Positions 49,595 through 57,859 of a stretch of 64,000 nucleotides of DNA are shown here, one piece after another. Source of the stretch: Actinoplanes sp. M2I2 (GTDB taxonomy: Bacteria > Actinomycetota > Actinomycetes > Mycobacteriales > Micromonosporaceae); the NCBI RefSeq assembly GCF_023544445.1, contig NZ_JALPVJ010000013.1, positions 1 to 64,000 on the forward strand, read 5' to 3'. Both the position numbers and the translations under genes were made by a program. How positions within the stretch are numbered: position 1 is the stretch's first letter; every line of letters starts with the position of its first letter. The notes below the pieces were generated by a model. That model saw only the letters and a list, made by a program, of their open reading frames with translations. It made no database searches and was not told the DNA's origin.

Positions 49595-50290
49595 TCAGCC
49601 GGCCCCACTCCCGGCGGTCGAGGCGATCAGGGCAGCGCTGATGACGGCGATCGTCGCCACCGTCACGGCCTCTCCGGCGGCCGCCGCACCCCAGCTGCCG
49701 TTCTCGAACTCCTTCGCGCGGTGGATGACCGACGATGTCCACGGGATGTCGGGGTCGAACCGGTGCAGGTTGGCGCTCGCCGACAGCAGCGCCGTGATCG
49801 CGGCAGTCCTCGGGTCGGGCGCAACCCCGTCGACGAGCGTCGCGCGCACGCGAGCGAGGAGCTCCGTGCGTCGTACGCTTGCCAGCTCCAAGGACTCCGT
49901 CGGGATGAAGCCGAACATCTTGGTGCGCTCGCGCCGTAGGTGCCCGTCGTCGACGAGCCTGTCGAGCACCTTGCTGCGAAGCTCGGGGCCGATCGCCGCG
50001 ATGACCGTCTGAGCATCGCGTGGTCTCGTCGCGAGGTAGTCCCACGCTGAGCGGAGAATGTCGTCATCCGGCGCCTCGCCCCGTGCTTCGACGCGATGGA
50101 CGAACCGGCCCGCTTCCTGTGCTGCGGCGAGATTGCGGAGAGTCAGGTCGGTGACCACGGCACCGCCCAGCACATAGAACAGGAAGTTCTCACCGGCGAT
50201 CGTGCCGGAGGACGGCTGGAAGAGCAGGAGCAACACGTCGGCTACCAACAACGGGTCGTCACCAGGCTGCTCGGAAGAAGCGTCGCTCAT
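49595..50290 (-). CDS. GPP34-family phosphoprotein (GOLPH3-like)
   Basis: Protein of 231 residues of the GPP34/Vps74 family: LLVADVLLLLFQPSSGTIA (about 14-32) is the family opening, with an aromatic patch and the helical repeats following. A Gly/Ala-rich C-terminal hydrophobic segment (about 203-226) may attach it to the membrane. Actinomycetes encode many such proteins, whose bacterial function is unsettled; the eukaryotic members bind phosphatidylinositol-4-phosphate. The ATG at 50290 lies 20 bases after the LLM gene, so it belongs to the minus-strand oxidoreductase operon. Confidence 0.9.
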   Translation of the reverse strand: MSDASSEQPGDDPLLVADVLLLLFQPSSGTIAGENFLFYVLGGAVVTDLTLRNLAAAQEAGRFVHRVEARGEAPDDDILRSAWDYLATRPRDAQTVIAAIGPELRSKVLDRLVDDGHLRRERTKMFGFIPTESLELASVRRTELLARVRATLVDGVAPDPRTAAITALLSASANLHRFDPDIPWTSSVIHRAKEFENGSWGAAAAGEAVTVATIAVISAALIASTAGSGAG

Positions 50291-50310
50291 CGATTCTCTC
50301 GTCTTCCCGC

Positions 50311-51174
50311 TCAGCGCAGTCCGGCGACGGCCGGTGCGATCACGTCGATGATCTTGCCGGGCTCGGGCATCCGCTGGGCGAAGATGTACGCCGTCGAGAA
50401 GCCGAGATCCCGCATCGGCTCGGCCATGCGGAGGATGTCGTCCGTCGTCGTCTCGGGGTTGATCGAGAACAAAGTGGTCTTCTCGATCGCGTCGTAGTCG
50501 CGTCCCACCGCTTCGCAGTGCGCCTTGAGCACGTCGAGCTTGTGCACGGTCTGGTCTCCACCGCCGATGTTGCACGCGTCGGCGTACTTGGCGACCAGGC
50601 GCAGGGTGTGCTTCTCGCCCTCGCCGCCGATCAAGAGGTAGGGGTGGGGGCGCTGCAGCGACTGCGGCACGTTCAGGGTCCGCTCGAGCCGGTGGTGTCG
50701 TCCGGTGAAGGGCGCGTCGGAGTCCGACCACATCTGCAGACAGATCTGGACAGCCTCCTCCAGCAGCTCGAAGCGTTCCCGCGTGGACGGGACGGGCAGA
50801 CCCAGCCCCGCCGACTCGTCGACGGAAGCGCCGGCCCCGATGCCGAGCCCGGCGCGTCCACCGGACAGGACGTCGAGGGCGGACACCTGCTTGGCCAGCA
50901 ATCCCGGCTGCCGGAAAGCGACGGCCGTGACGAGCGTGTGCAGCCGGACGGTGCTTGTCACTGCGGCCAGGAAGTTCAGAACGCTGTACGCCTCGAGCAT
51001 GTCGCTCTCGTACGGGCCGAGGTCGTAGGCGTTCATCTGCCAGACGTGATCCATGACGGTGATGCGCGTGACGCCGACGTCCTCGGCCTCCCGGGCGTGC
51101 TGTGCGAGTCGGGGGCCGAGGGCGGCGGAGCCACCGCTCCATGCGTAGTCCGCGATGTGGAGGCCGATTTCCAT
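50311..51174 (-). CDS. LLM-class F420-dependent oxidoreductase
   Basis: Luciferase-like TIM-barrel oxidoreductase of 287 residues. The start EIGLHIADYAW, ITVMDHVW (about 38-45), LLAKQVSALDVLSGGRAGLGIGAG (about 92-115) and YLLIGGEGEKHTLRLVAKYADACNI (about 178-202) are the usual blocks of the F420-dependent branch. Cofactor F420 is abundant in actinomycetes and the family performs hydride transfers on varied substrates. An AGGACC ribosome site precedes the ATG. The gene is in the minus-strand operon begun by the aldo/keto reductase at 54148. Confidence 0.92.
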   Translation of the reverse strand: MEIGLHIADYAWSGGSAALGPRLAQHAREAEDVGVTRITVMDHVWQMNAYDLGPYESDMLEAYSVLNFLAAVTSTVRLHTLVTAVAFRQPGLLAKQVSALDVLSGGRAGLGIGAGASVDESAGLGLPVPSTRERFELLEEAVQICLQMWSDSDAPFTGRHHRLERTLNVPQSLQRPHPYLLIGGEGEKHTLRLVAKYADACNIGGGDQTVHKLDVLKAHCEAVGRDYDAIEKTTLFSINPETTTDDILRMAEPMRDLGFSTAYIFAQRMPEPGKIIDVIAPAVAGLR

Positions 51175-51231
51175 GATGAGGTCCTGTTCTTCTGCAGTGT
51201 TGGCTTGCCGGGTCCGGCCGGGCCGGCCCGG

Positions 51232-51986
51232 TCAGGCGTTCAAGCCACCGTCGATGGTGATGATGGAGCCCGTCATGTAGGACGCGGCCGGGCCGGCCAG
51301 AAAGGCCACGACGGCGGCCACCTCGTCGGTGGTGCCATATCGCCCGAGTGGCACCAGGCTGCGGAGGTAGTCCGCGTCGTCCCCGTCGGCCGGGTTCAGA
51401 GCGGTGTCGATAGGGCCGGGCTGCACCAGGTTGACGGTGATGTCGGCGGGTCCGAGTTCGCGGGCCAGGCCCCGGGTGAAGGAGTGGTGCGCGGACTTGG
51501 TCAGCGCGTAGAGCGTCACGCCCGGGAAGGGGACGCGATCCCCATGAGTCGAGCCGATGGTGATGATGCGGCCCCCGTTCGTCAGATGGGGGATGGCAGC
51601 TCGAGTGGTCAGCACGGTGCCCCGGACGTTGACGTGCAGAACGTCACTGATGTCGTCGGGGCTGAGATCGGTGATGGTGCCATGACGGATCGTGCCGGCG
51701 TTGTTGATGAGAATGTCCAAGCGCCCAGGCTGCCGACGACGCGTTCCACCAGCTTCTCGTTCGCCTCGGGATCGGCGCTGTCTGCTTGAATGGCGACACC
51801 GCGCCGTTTCTCGTTCTCGATCCTGCGGACGATTTCCTGAGCCTGGTCGGCGGACCGTTCGTAGCTGATGGCGACGTCGGCACCGTGCTTGGCGAGTGTC
51901 ACGGCGATCGCCGCGCCGATGCCCCGGGAACCGCCCGTCACCAGAACTCGCTTGTCCAGGAGGTTCAACACGCTCTGTCCTTCCAT
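51232..51986 (-). pseudogene. Short-chain dehydrogenase with a single frameshift
   Basis: Two overlapping frames together make one complete SDR of about 250 residues. The first (from 51986) has DKRVLVTGGSRGIGAAIAVTLAKHGAD and continues to VVGSLGA; the second (to 51232) continues with LDILINNAGT, IGSTHGD, the catalytic YALTK (Tyr and Lys) and the C-terminal MTGSIITIDGG. The junction is near 51720-51724, where restoring one base would give SLGALDIL in one frame. Either the gene is inactivated or the base was lost in sequencing. Its place between the Gal80-like and LLM genes fits the operon. Confidence 0.88.
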
Positions 51987-52008
51987 CGGATCGACCTCGG
52001 ACACGCCT

Positions 52009-53100
52009 TCACTGCCGGGTTCCGGTGCGGGCAGCCTGTTCGACGCGGGCCATGAGCCGGCTGTTGTGGGCGGCGTGGCGGAAGCCCGGGGTGTGGTGGG
52101 TCCCGTTCGCGATGTCGCGGGCCAGACTGGCGTAGACCTCGCCCACGTTGATGGATGCTCCGGTCCAGATGTCGGCGGCGGTCGGGCCGGCGCCGGTGGC
52201 GACGGGGCGGTCGGGCGCGTCGAAGTCCACGCTTGACGACAGCGTCAGGTCGCCGACCTGAACGCCCGCGGGGTGGTTGCCGGTCAGGGTCAGCCAGCCG
52301 TCCGATCCGCGGACTTCGAGGCTGAACCGGGCATCGGGCAGGGGAACGCCGGCCAGGACCTGGATCCCCGCGGGAGCGCCCGAGGCGGTCTTGACGATGG
52401 CGTCGAGATGATCCGGGACCTCCCGGACAGTGGTCGCGCCGGTGTCGGCCAGCTTCACTTCCGGCCAGAGGATCTCCGTGCGGGCGTCGATGTCGGTGAT
52501 GTCACCGAGGACTGCTTCGACCACGTCCAGGACGTGGCCTGCGGCGATCGTCAGCAACCCGGCTCCGGACGCCGCCTTGTCGAAGTACTCGTAGGCGCTC
52601 ATCGATTCCGGGCCGTTGCCGAAGGTCGTCGCAGTAACCCGTGCCGACAGCAGCCGTCCGAGCCGGCCCCCCGCGATGATCTCCGCCGCGCGGCGCACCG
52701 AGGGGTTCAGCCGGCCCTGCAGGCCGATCGCCGTAGGCGACGAGCCCACCGCGGCAGCCATTTCTTCCGTCTGCGCGACGCTCGCACCGAGCGGGGATTC
52801 CGAATAGACGGCTTTGTTCGCGGCCAGAGCCGCGAGCACGAGGTCGCGGTGGGCCGGCACCTTGACGGCCACGGTGACGAGGTCGATCGACGGGTCACGG
52901 ATGAGCTCCAGGGGATCGGAGAACCAGCGCTCGGCGCCGAAGGCCGCGGCGGCGCCGCGGGCGCTTTCCTCGTGGCGGGTCGCCACGGCGGCCAGGGTGT
53001 ACTGCGGCTGTGCCGCCAGCGCGGGGATGTGTGCGGCCCCGGCCCAGCTCGCCTTGGTGTCCGCTCCGATGATGCCTACGCGAATCACTGTGCTTGACAT
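52009..53100 (-). CDS. Gfo/Idh/MocA oxidoreductase, Gal80-like
   Basis: Protein of 363 residues. The Rossmann loop VGIIGADTKASWAGAAHIPAL is the extended form seen in Gal80-like members. The catalytic EKP motif reads ESP (101-103, in YSESPLGASVAQTEEM); in Gal80-type proteins the lysine is also absent, and yeast Gal80 itself is a regulator rather than an enzyme. C-terminal beta-sheet domain about 125-330. The ATG at 53100 follows GGAGATCAATGTC. It is the second gene of the operon, 76 bases after the aldo/keto reductase. An enzyme with altered chemistry or an NAD(P)-sensing regulator are both possible. Confidence 0.88.
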   Translation of the reverse strand: MSSTVIRVGIIGADTKASWAGAAHIPALAAQPQYTLAAVATRHEESARGAAAAFGAERWFSDPLELIRDPSIDLVTVAVKVPAHRDLVLAALAANKAVYSESPLGASVAQTEEMAAAVGSSPTAIGLQGRLNPSVRRAAEIIAGGRLGRLLSARVTATTFGNGPESMSAYEYFDKAASGAGLLTIAAGHVLDVVEAVLGDITDIDARTEILWPEVKLADTGATTVREVPDHLDAIVKTASGAPAGIQVLAGVPLPDARFSLEVRGSDGWLTLTGNHPAGVQVGDLTLSSSVDFDAPDRPVATGAGPTAADIWTGASINVGEVYASLARDIANGTHHTPGFRHAAHNSRLMARVEQAARTGTRQ

Positions 53101-53176
53101 GACATTGATCTCCGTTTGTCTTGTTGCGGTGGCGACACGACCGTTCCGTGCCGCTCGGTCGATGTACGGCGGGGTG

Positions 53177-54148
53177 TCAATGGTCGATATCGGCCATGTC
53201 GGCCTCGGCGTGGCGGTCGCCGGATGCCGGGGCCAGGTGGTCGAGACGGGCGATCTGGCCGGCGGTGAGCCGGATGCCGTCGGCGGCGGCGTTCTCCTCG
53301 AGCCGGTCGGCCCGCCTGGTGCCCGGGATCGGCACGATTCCGTCTCCCTGAGCGAGCAGCCAAGCCAGAGCGACCTGTGCGGGTGTGGCGCCGGCCTCGG
53401 CGGCGACTTCGCGCACTTCGTCGACGATTCGCAGGTTGCCGCTGAGGTTGTCACCGGTGAACCGGGGATTGGTGCGACGCCAGTCGCCCGCGTCCAGGCC
53501 GTGGAGGGTGCGGATGGTGCCGGTGAGGAAGCCGTGCCCGAGAGGGGAGTAGGCGACCAGACCGATTCCCAGCTCACGCAGTGTCGGCAGGATGTCGGCC
53601 TCCGGATCGCGCGTCCACAGGGAGTACTCGGTCTGCACGGCGGCCAGCGGATGGATCGCGTGAGCCCGCCGGATCGTCGCCGCGCCTGCCTCGGACAGTC
53701 CGATGTGGCGCACCTTGCCCTCGGCCACCAACTCGCTGAGGGCTCCCACCGTTTCCTCGACGGGTGTGCCCGGGTCGATCCGGTGCTGGTAGTACAGGTC
53801 GATGTGATCGGTGCCGAGCCGTCGCAGTGACCCGTCGATCGCGGCCCGGATGTTGGCGGGTGTGCCGTCCATGCCCGGCCGGCCGGTGTGCGAGACGAGG
53901 CCGAACTTGGTGGCCAGGACAACGTCGTCCCGGCGACCCCGGATGGCTCGCCCGACCAGTTCCTCGTTGACATAGGGCCCGTACACCTCGGCGGTGTCCA
54001 GATGTGTGACACCCAGTTCCAGAGCGCGATGGATGGTGCGGATCGACTCGCTGTCGTCGCGGCCGGCGCCGGTGTAGAACGCCGACATCCCCATGGCGCC
54101 GAGGCCGATACGCGATACCTCGAGCCCGCCTAGATGGGTGATCTGCAT
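53177..54148 (-). CDS. Aldo/keto reductase, first gene of a MarR-controlled operon
   Basis: Reductase of 323 residues. Catalytic residues are all present: Asp51 and Tyr56 in DTAEVYGPYVNE, Lys81 in ATKFG and His122 in YYQHRID. PIPGTRRADRLEENA is the NADPH-binding C-terminal motif. It resembles the AKR11/13 group (Tas/YdhF-like) that reduces aldehydes and ketones. The same lineage, with its core deleted, occurs at 9907-10347. It is divergent from the MarR gene across 92 bases holding two palindromic boxes, and is followed by Gal80-like, SDR, LLM and GPP34 genes. Confidence 0.93.
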   Translation of the reverse strand: MQITHLGGLEVSRIGLGAMGMSAFYTGAGRDDSESIRTIHRALELGVTHLDTAEVYGPYVNEELVGRAIRGRRDDVVLATKFGLVSHTGRPGMDGTPANIRAAIDGSLRRLGTDHIDLYYQHRIDPGTPVEETVGALSELVAEGKVRHIGLSEAGAATIRRAHAIHPLAAVQTEYSLWTRDPEADILPTLRELGIGLVAYSPLGHGFLTGTIRTLHGLDAGDWRRTNPRFTGDNLSGNLRIVDEVREVAAEAGATPAQVALAWLLAQGDGIVPIPGTRRADRLEENAAADGIRLTAGQIARLDHLAPASGDRHAEADMADIDH

Positions 54149-54174
54149 GGTGGGGCCCTTCCCGAGACGAGAAC

Positions 54175-54217
54175 TTGATGCATCAACATCAGAGCACGCC
54201 CGAACTTGATCCGTCAA
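54175..54217. promoter_or_regulatory. Two palindromic boxes, candidate MarR operators
   Basis: TTGATGCATCAA at 54175-54186 is a perfect 12-bp palindrome; TTGATCCGTCAA at 54206-54217 is the same box with two changes. Both are preceded by GAAC and followed by CA, so the repeated unit is GAACTTGATnnrTCAACA at a spacing of 31 bp, about three helical turns. They fill the gap between the aldo/keto reductase and the MarR gene. Confidence 0.75.
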
Positions 54218-54240
54218 CAACGTGCGGTAGGGTTGCCGGC

Positions 54241-54840
54241 ATGGCGAAGACCACGGCGAGCGGCAGGCGTGCCCGTACGGGACCGGAGGCCACCAGCGAG
54301 GCGTCGGCGACGCAGGGGACCACTGAACCGGAGTCGGTCACCGGAACGCGTTGGCTGAACGAGGACGAGCTGGCCGCGTGGTGGGCGAACTCCGCGCTCA
54401 TGATCAGCCTGCCGGCCGCCCTGGACGCCCGGATGCAGCGCGAGACGCCACTGACGTTCTTCGAGTACATGGTGCTGTCGGTCCTGTCCGAACAGCCGGA
54501 ACGCACACTGCAGATGAGCGATCTGGCTACCCGGACGTCAGCATCGCTGTCGCGTTTGTCGCACGTCGTCGGACGCCTGGAGAAGCGTGGGCTGATGGCG
54601 CGGGCCCGGGTTCCCGGCGCGGGCCGGCGCACCGTCGCGACGCTGACCGAGGCCGGCTACCAGGAGGTCGTGGCGGCCGCACCGAAGCATGTCGCTGCGG
54701 TCCGCGAATATCTGATAGACGAACTCGAGCCGCACGAACTGGCGACCCTGCGTCGCATCGGCACCGCTGTCAATGCCGCCATCAACCGCCGGCGTGAGGC
54801 CCATCCGGAGGAAGCGCCTGGATCCCGTACGGATAGTTGA
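54241..54840 (+). CDS. MarR-family regulator, divergent from the reductase operon
   Basis: Regulator of 199 residues, paralogous to 46959-47522: both have LPAALDARMQ, FEYMVLS, the RLEKRGL recognition segment and AAPKHVAAVREYLID near the end. The N-terminal 40 residues are Arg/Thr/Ser-rich and disordered. ATG start MAKTTASGR. The boxes at 54175-54217 are its probable operators, controlling itself and the aldo/keto reductase operon. Sharing of an inducer class with the 47-kb paralogue is possible but not shown. Confidence 0.93.
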   Translation: MAKTTASGRRARTGPEATSEASATQGTTEPESVTGTRWLNEDELAAWWANSALMISLPAALDARMQRETPLTFFEYMVLSVLSEQPERTLQMSDLATRTSASLSRLSHVVGRLEKRGLMARARVPGAGRRTVATLTEAGYQEVVAAAPKHVAAVREYLIDELEPHELATLRRIGTAVNAAINRRREAHPEEAPGSRTDS

Positions 54841-54949
54841 CTGTGTTCCAGGGACACGGTGTCGCATGGAGCAAGCCGCTGACACGGTGCGAGGGAGTCT
54901 TCCGTACGCCGACGTCCGGGTTGATGACGTCGTCGGTGATATGGAGGAC

Positions 54950-56770
54950 ATGGTGGGTGTTCGTCACGAGCTCCGCCGGCAGTGGGCAGGTCTTCTGGCG
55001 CTGGGTGTGACCGCTTGCGCCCTGGTGTGGCTGAATCGGGGCCCGTGGTGGGGGTGGGTGCTCGTCGCGGCGCTGCTGGCCGGGCTCGCTGTCACTGCCC
55101 GCTGGTGGTTGCGGGGGCCGGTCGTGCTCCGCGTGGCGGCATGGTTGCTGGCCGCGTTTCTCGTGTGCGCCACGGCTGTCGTCGCCCATCCGCCGCCGCA
55201 GAACCGGGCCGCCGGCGGCGAGGAGCCTCGCCCGACTGCTCCGGTGCCGACCCGGGAAGGGGCGGTCACGGGGGTCTACAACGACGACCGCACGGTCGAG
55301 ATCTTCGCTGGAATCCCCTACGCGAGACCGCCGGTGGGCGAACTGCGATGGCGTCCTCCTCAGCCGCCGGCTCAGCGCGGCCGGGTGTTCACCGCCGATC
55401 GGTTCTCCGATGTTCCCCTGCAGCCGACGTCCACCTTTTCCAGCCGGGCCCTGTCACGCGTCGTCCGAGTCCCGCTGGAGGGCACCTTCCTCAACCCCTA
55501 TCCGTCCAGTGAGGACAGCTTGTCCCTCAACATCTGGCGTAAGCCCGGTTCGGCGAAGCTGCCGGTTCTGGTCTATATCGCCGGCGGAGGGTTCGCGACC
55601 GGCTCGGGCGCCCTGCCGATCTACGACGGTGAGGCCTTGGCATCCCGGGGGATCATCAGCATCACGTTCAACTACCGCTTGGGAGTGTTCGGCTTCCTCT
55701 CCCACCCCGGGCTCGCCGCGGAGTCGGACGAGGGGGTGTCGGGAAATTACGGGATCATGGATCAGATCGCCGCGCTGCGGTGGGTCCGCGACAACATCGC
55801 GGCCTTCGGCGGTGATCCCGACCGGGTGACGATCGCGGGGGAGTCCGCCGGTGGGGAGAGCGTCTGCCTTCTGGGGGCGACGCCGCTGGCCCGGGATCTG
55901 GTGGACGGCATCATCGCCGGCAGCGGCGCGTGCATGGGCACCACCGGGGACACCGGGAACGAAGACCAGGCCGATACCCGAGCCGTGGCGGAGGACGCCG
56001 GCCGGCGGCTGAGCGGGCAGTTGGGCGGTGCGACGGTCGACGCGATGCGCGCGATGCCGGCCGAACGAATCCGGCAGGCGGCGGAGTCGCTCGATGCGCA
56101 CTGGAGACCGTCGGTCGACGGCCACGTGCTGACCAGGCCGCCCGCCGACGTCTACGCGGCCGGAGAGCAACTCGATGTCCCGATCCTTGTCGGCAGCAAC
56201 GCCGACGAGGCCTCGCTCGCCCTGGCGGACCCACCCGACACTGATGCCGCCGCCTACGAGGCGTCGGTACGCGACACGTACGGGCCGGATGCCGCCGCCT
56301 TCCTTCGCCTGTACCCGGGCGGGTCGCCGGAGCGAGTGCTCGAGTCACTTCTGCGGGCCGAAACCGACAAGGTCATGACGCGAGCCATGCACCGTTGGGC
56401 CCGGCTGCAGACACGGTCCGGCGAGTCCGCGGCCTACCTCTACTTCTTCACGCGCACTCCGCCGGAAAAGGGCCTTGAGAAGTTCGGCGCTTACCACGGC
56501 GCTGAGGTCATGTACGCCTACGACAACCTGGGCAAGGACGGCAGCCCCGACTACGGGCCGGTCGACTTCGGGCTGCGCGACCGGATGAGCGCCTACTGGA
56601 TCAATTTCGTCTCGAACGGCGACCCCAACTCGGCCGGTCTGCCGTACTGGACCACGGTCGAGCAGTCGCCCGAGCAGGTCATGGAATTCGGGGACCGGAC
56701 CGTGCTGGCGCCCCGCCCGCGGGCGGCCGCCGTCGACTTCTGGATGAGCTACGAGGGGCCGATCCCCTGA
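54950..56770 (+). CDS. Membrane-anchored type-B carboxylesterase
   Basis: Protein of 606 residues. Three membrane segments at about 12-28, 34-52 and 58-80 are followed by a Pro-rich linker and a complete type-B carboxylesterase domain from about 103. Nucleophile Ser299 lies in GESAGG; the acid is probably Glu in NADEASL; the base is His in GAYHGAEVMY; EDSLSLNIW is the family signature. The oxyanion loop reads AGGGF instead of HGGGF. I chose the ATG at 54950 because GGAGG lies just upstream; earlier ATGs at 54866 and 54941 are in frame. The catalytic domain is predicted outside the membrane. Substrate unknown. Confidence 0.88.
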   Translation: MVGVRHELRRQWAGLLALGVTACALVWLNRGPWWGWVLVAALLAGLAVTARWWLRGPVVLRVAAWLLAAFLVCATAVVAHPPPQNRAAGGEEPRPTAPVPTREGAVTGVYNDDRTVEIFAGIPYARPPVGELRWRPPQPPAQRGRVFTADRFSDVPLQPTSTFSSRALSRVVRVPLEGTFLNPYPSSEDSLSLNIWRKPGSAKLPVLVYIAGGGFATGSGALPIYDGEALASRGIISITFNYRLGVFGFLSHPGLAAESDEGVSGNYGIMDQIAALRWVRDNIAAFGGDPDRVTIAGESAGGESVCLLGATPLARDLVDGIIAGSGACMGTTGDTGNEDQADTRAVAEDAGRRLSGQLGGATVDAMRAMPAERIRQAAESLDAHWRPSVDGHVLTRPPADVYAAGEQLDVPILVGSNADEASLALADPPDTDAAAYEASVRDTYGPDAAAFLRLYPGGSPERVLESLLRAETDKVMTRAMHRWARLQTRSGESAAYLYFFTRTPPEKGLEKFGAYHGAEVMYAYDNLGKDGSPDYGPVDFGLRDRMSAYWINFVSNGDPNSAGLPYWTTVEQSPEQVMEFGDRTVLAPRPRAAAVDFWMSYEGPIP

Positions 56771-56874
56771 CCCTCAGGGCCGGCATCGCCTTCGCTGTCC
56801 GCCACCGCAGGAAACCTCGCTGATTCCGAGCAATGCCGACCGGCCTGGGCCCAGTGCCGTGCGTGGTGTCGTTG

Positions 56875-57243
56875 TCATTCGCGCCAAGCGCCCGTCCAGT
56901 CGTAGAGGGGCGCATTGGTCGCGTACTCCCGGAGGTAGGAGATCTTGTCGCCGGTGAGTCTCGCGACCGTGGCCCCCTCCAAGGTGCCTGGCTTTCCCTG
57001 CCAGGTGAAGGAAAACAGCCACTCGGCGATCAGGACGTTGCCGGCAACCGTGTGCGTGGTGATTTCCCAGCTGTCGACCGAGCCGTCGTCGAGCCAGGTT
57101 CGCATCCATTGCTCGACTCGCTGCTTGCCTCGGTAGACCGGGCCGTAGGATTCGGTGATCACGCAGTCGTCGGTCAGTGTGGCCAAGACGCCGGCCGAGT
57201 CGTGGCGTTGCCATGCGGTGATGTAGTCGCGCAGCTGGTTCAT
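56875..57243 (-). CDS. SnoaL-like / NTF2-fold protein
   Basis: Small protein of 122 residues with the NTF2 cone fold: first helix NQLRDYITAWQRHDSAGVLATL, then TDDCVITESYGPVYRGKQRVEQWM and an antiparallel sheet (VAGNVLIAEWLFSFTW). Members act as polyketide cyclases, isomerases, limonene-epoxide-hydrolase relatives or non-catalytic ligand binders. The Asp pair needed by epoxide hydrolases is not obvious. It starts 48 bases after the end of the deleted SDR gene on the same strand and may have been in one operon with it. Confidence 0.88.
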   Translation of the reverse strand: MNQLRDYITAWQRHDSAGVLATLTDDCVITESYGPVYRGKQRVEQWMRTWLDDGSVDSWEITTHTVAGNVLIAEWLFSFTWQGKPGTLEGATVARLTGDKISYLREYATNAPLYDWTGAWRE

Positions 57244-57290
57244 CGGGTCCTCCCCTCCTCAACCTGACGGCTGGATGAGCTCTCGATTCG

Positions 57291-57657
57291 TCAGTTCAGC
57301 CCTGCGGGTTGTCCTCCGGAAATGGGCAGGACGACGCCGTTGATGAAGCCCGCATTGTCGCCCGAGCACGGCGGCGACAGCCGCGTTATCGGTGATGTCG
57401 AGGGGGAGCGCCAGGGAACGCCGACCGCGCTCACGGACGAGTTCGGCGGATTCCTCGAGGTCCTTCGGGTTGTCGCCGAGCCCGACGCCTCCGACCTGAA
57501 GGCCGGCGCCAACGGCGCCGACGTCGGTCACCACCACGTCGGCGCCCGCATCGGCGAGTGCCAGGGCGATGCCTCGTCCGATCCCGCGCGGCCGGCCGGC
57601 TCCTGTCACCAGGGCGATTCGTCCCTTGAGTGGAGTGGCAAGGGAGCTGGTCGACAT
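57291..57657 (-). pseudogene. Short-chain dehydrogenase with internal deletion
   Basis: The N-terminal third of an SDR is intact from the ATG at 57657: ALVTGAGRPRGIGRGIALALADAGADVVVTD, through LPLDITDNAAVAAVL. The sequence then jumps, with a frame change, to GFINGVVLPISGGQPAG and a stop at 57291, which is the normal SDR C-terminus. The central roughly 130 residues, including the NNAG strand and the catalytic Ser-Tyr-Lys, are missing. This cannot be a one-base sequencing error. The product, if made, would be inactive. Confidence 0.85.
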
Positions 57658-57728
57658 TCGCTTCCTATCTGTGAAGACCGATTGATCCAAGGGGCGCCGG
57701 GGAAGCAACCTGTCCGTGCTCGTGGATC

Positions 57729-57799
57729 GATGAGTTCACCGTGAGTCAAGCGGAACAGGTACGACCCCGGGTAAGCCACGGGAAGCCACCCGGGTGTCC
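57729..57799 (-). promoter_or_regulatory. Shared upstream element, copy 1
   Basis: This 71-bp stretch aligns with 63737-63808 with one indel; the cores GTTCACC and CGACCCCGGGTAA have the same 27-bp spacing in both. Copy 1 lies about 70-140 bases upstream of the SDR remnant start and copy 2 at the same distance upstream of the RidA start, both on the minus strand. It probably marks a common promoter or operator. TTGACT at 57742-57747 (minus strand) could be a -35 box. Confidence 0.4.
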
Positions 57800-57859
57800 A
57801 CCACGTGCGCCTCCGCGGGCATCACAGGACCCTGGGCGGCACGTCGATCGGGGCCGTCG

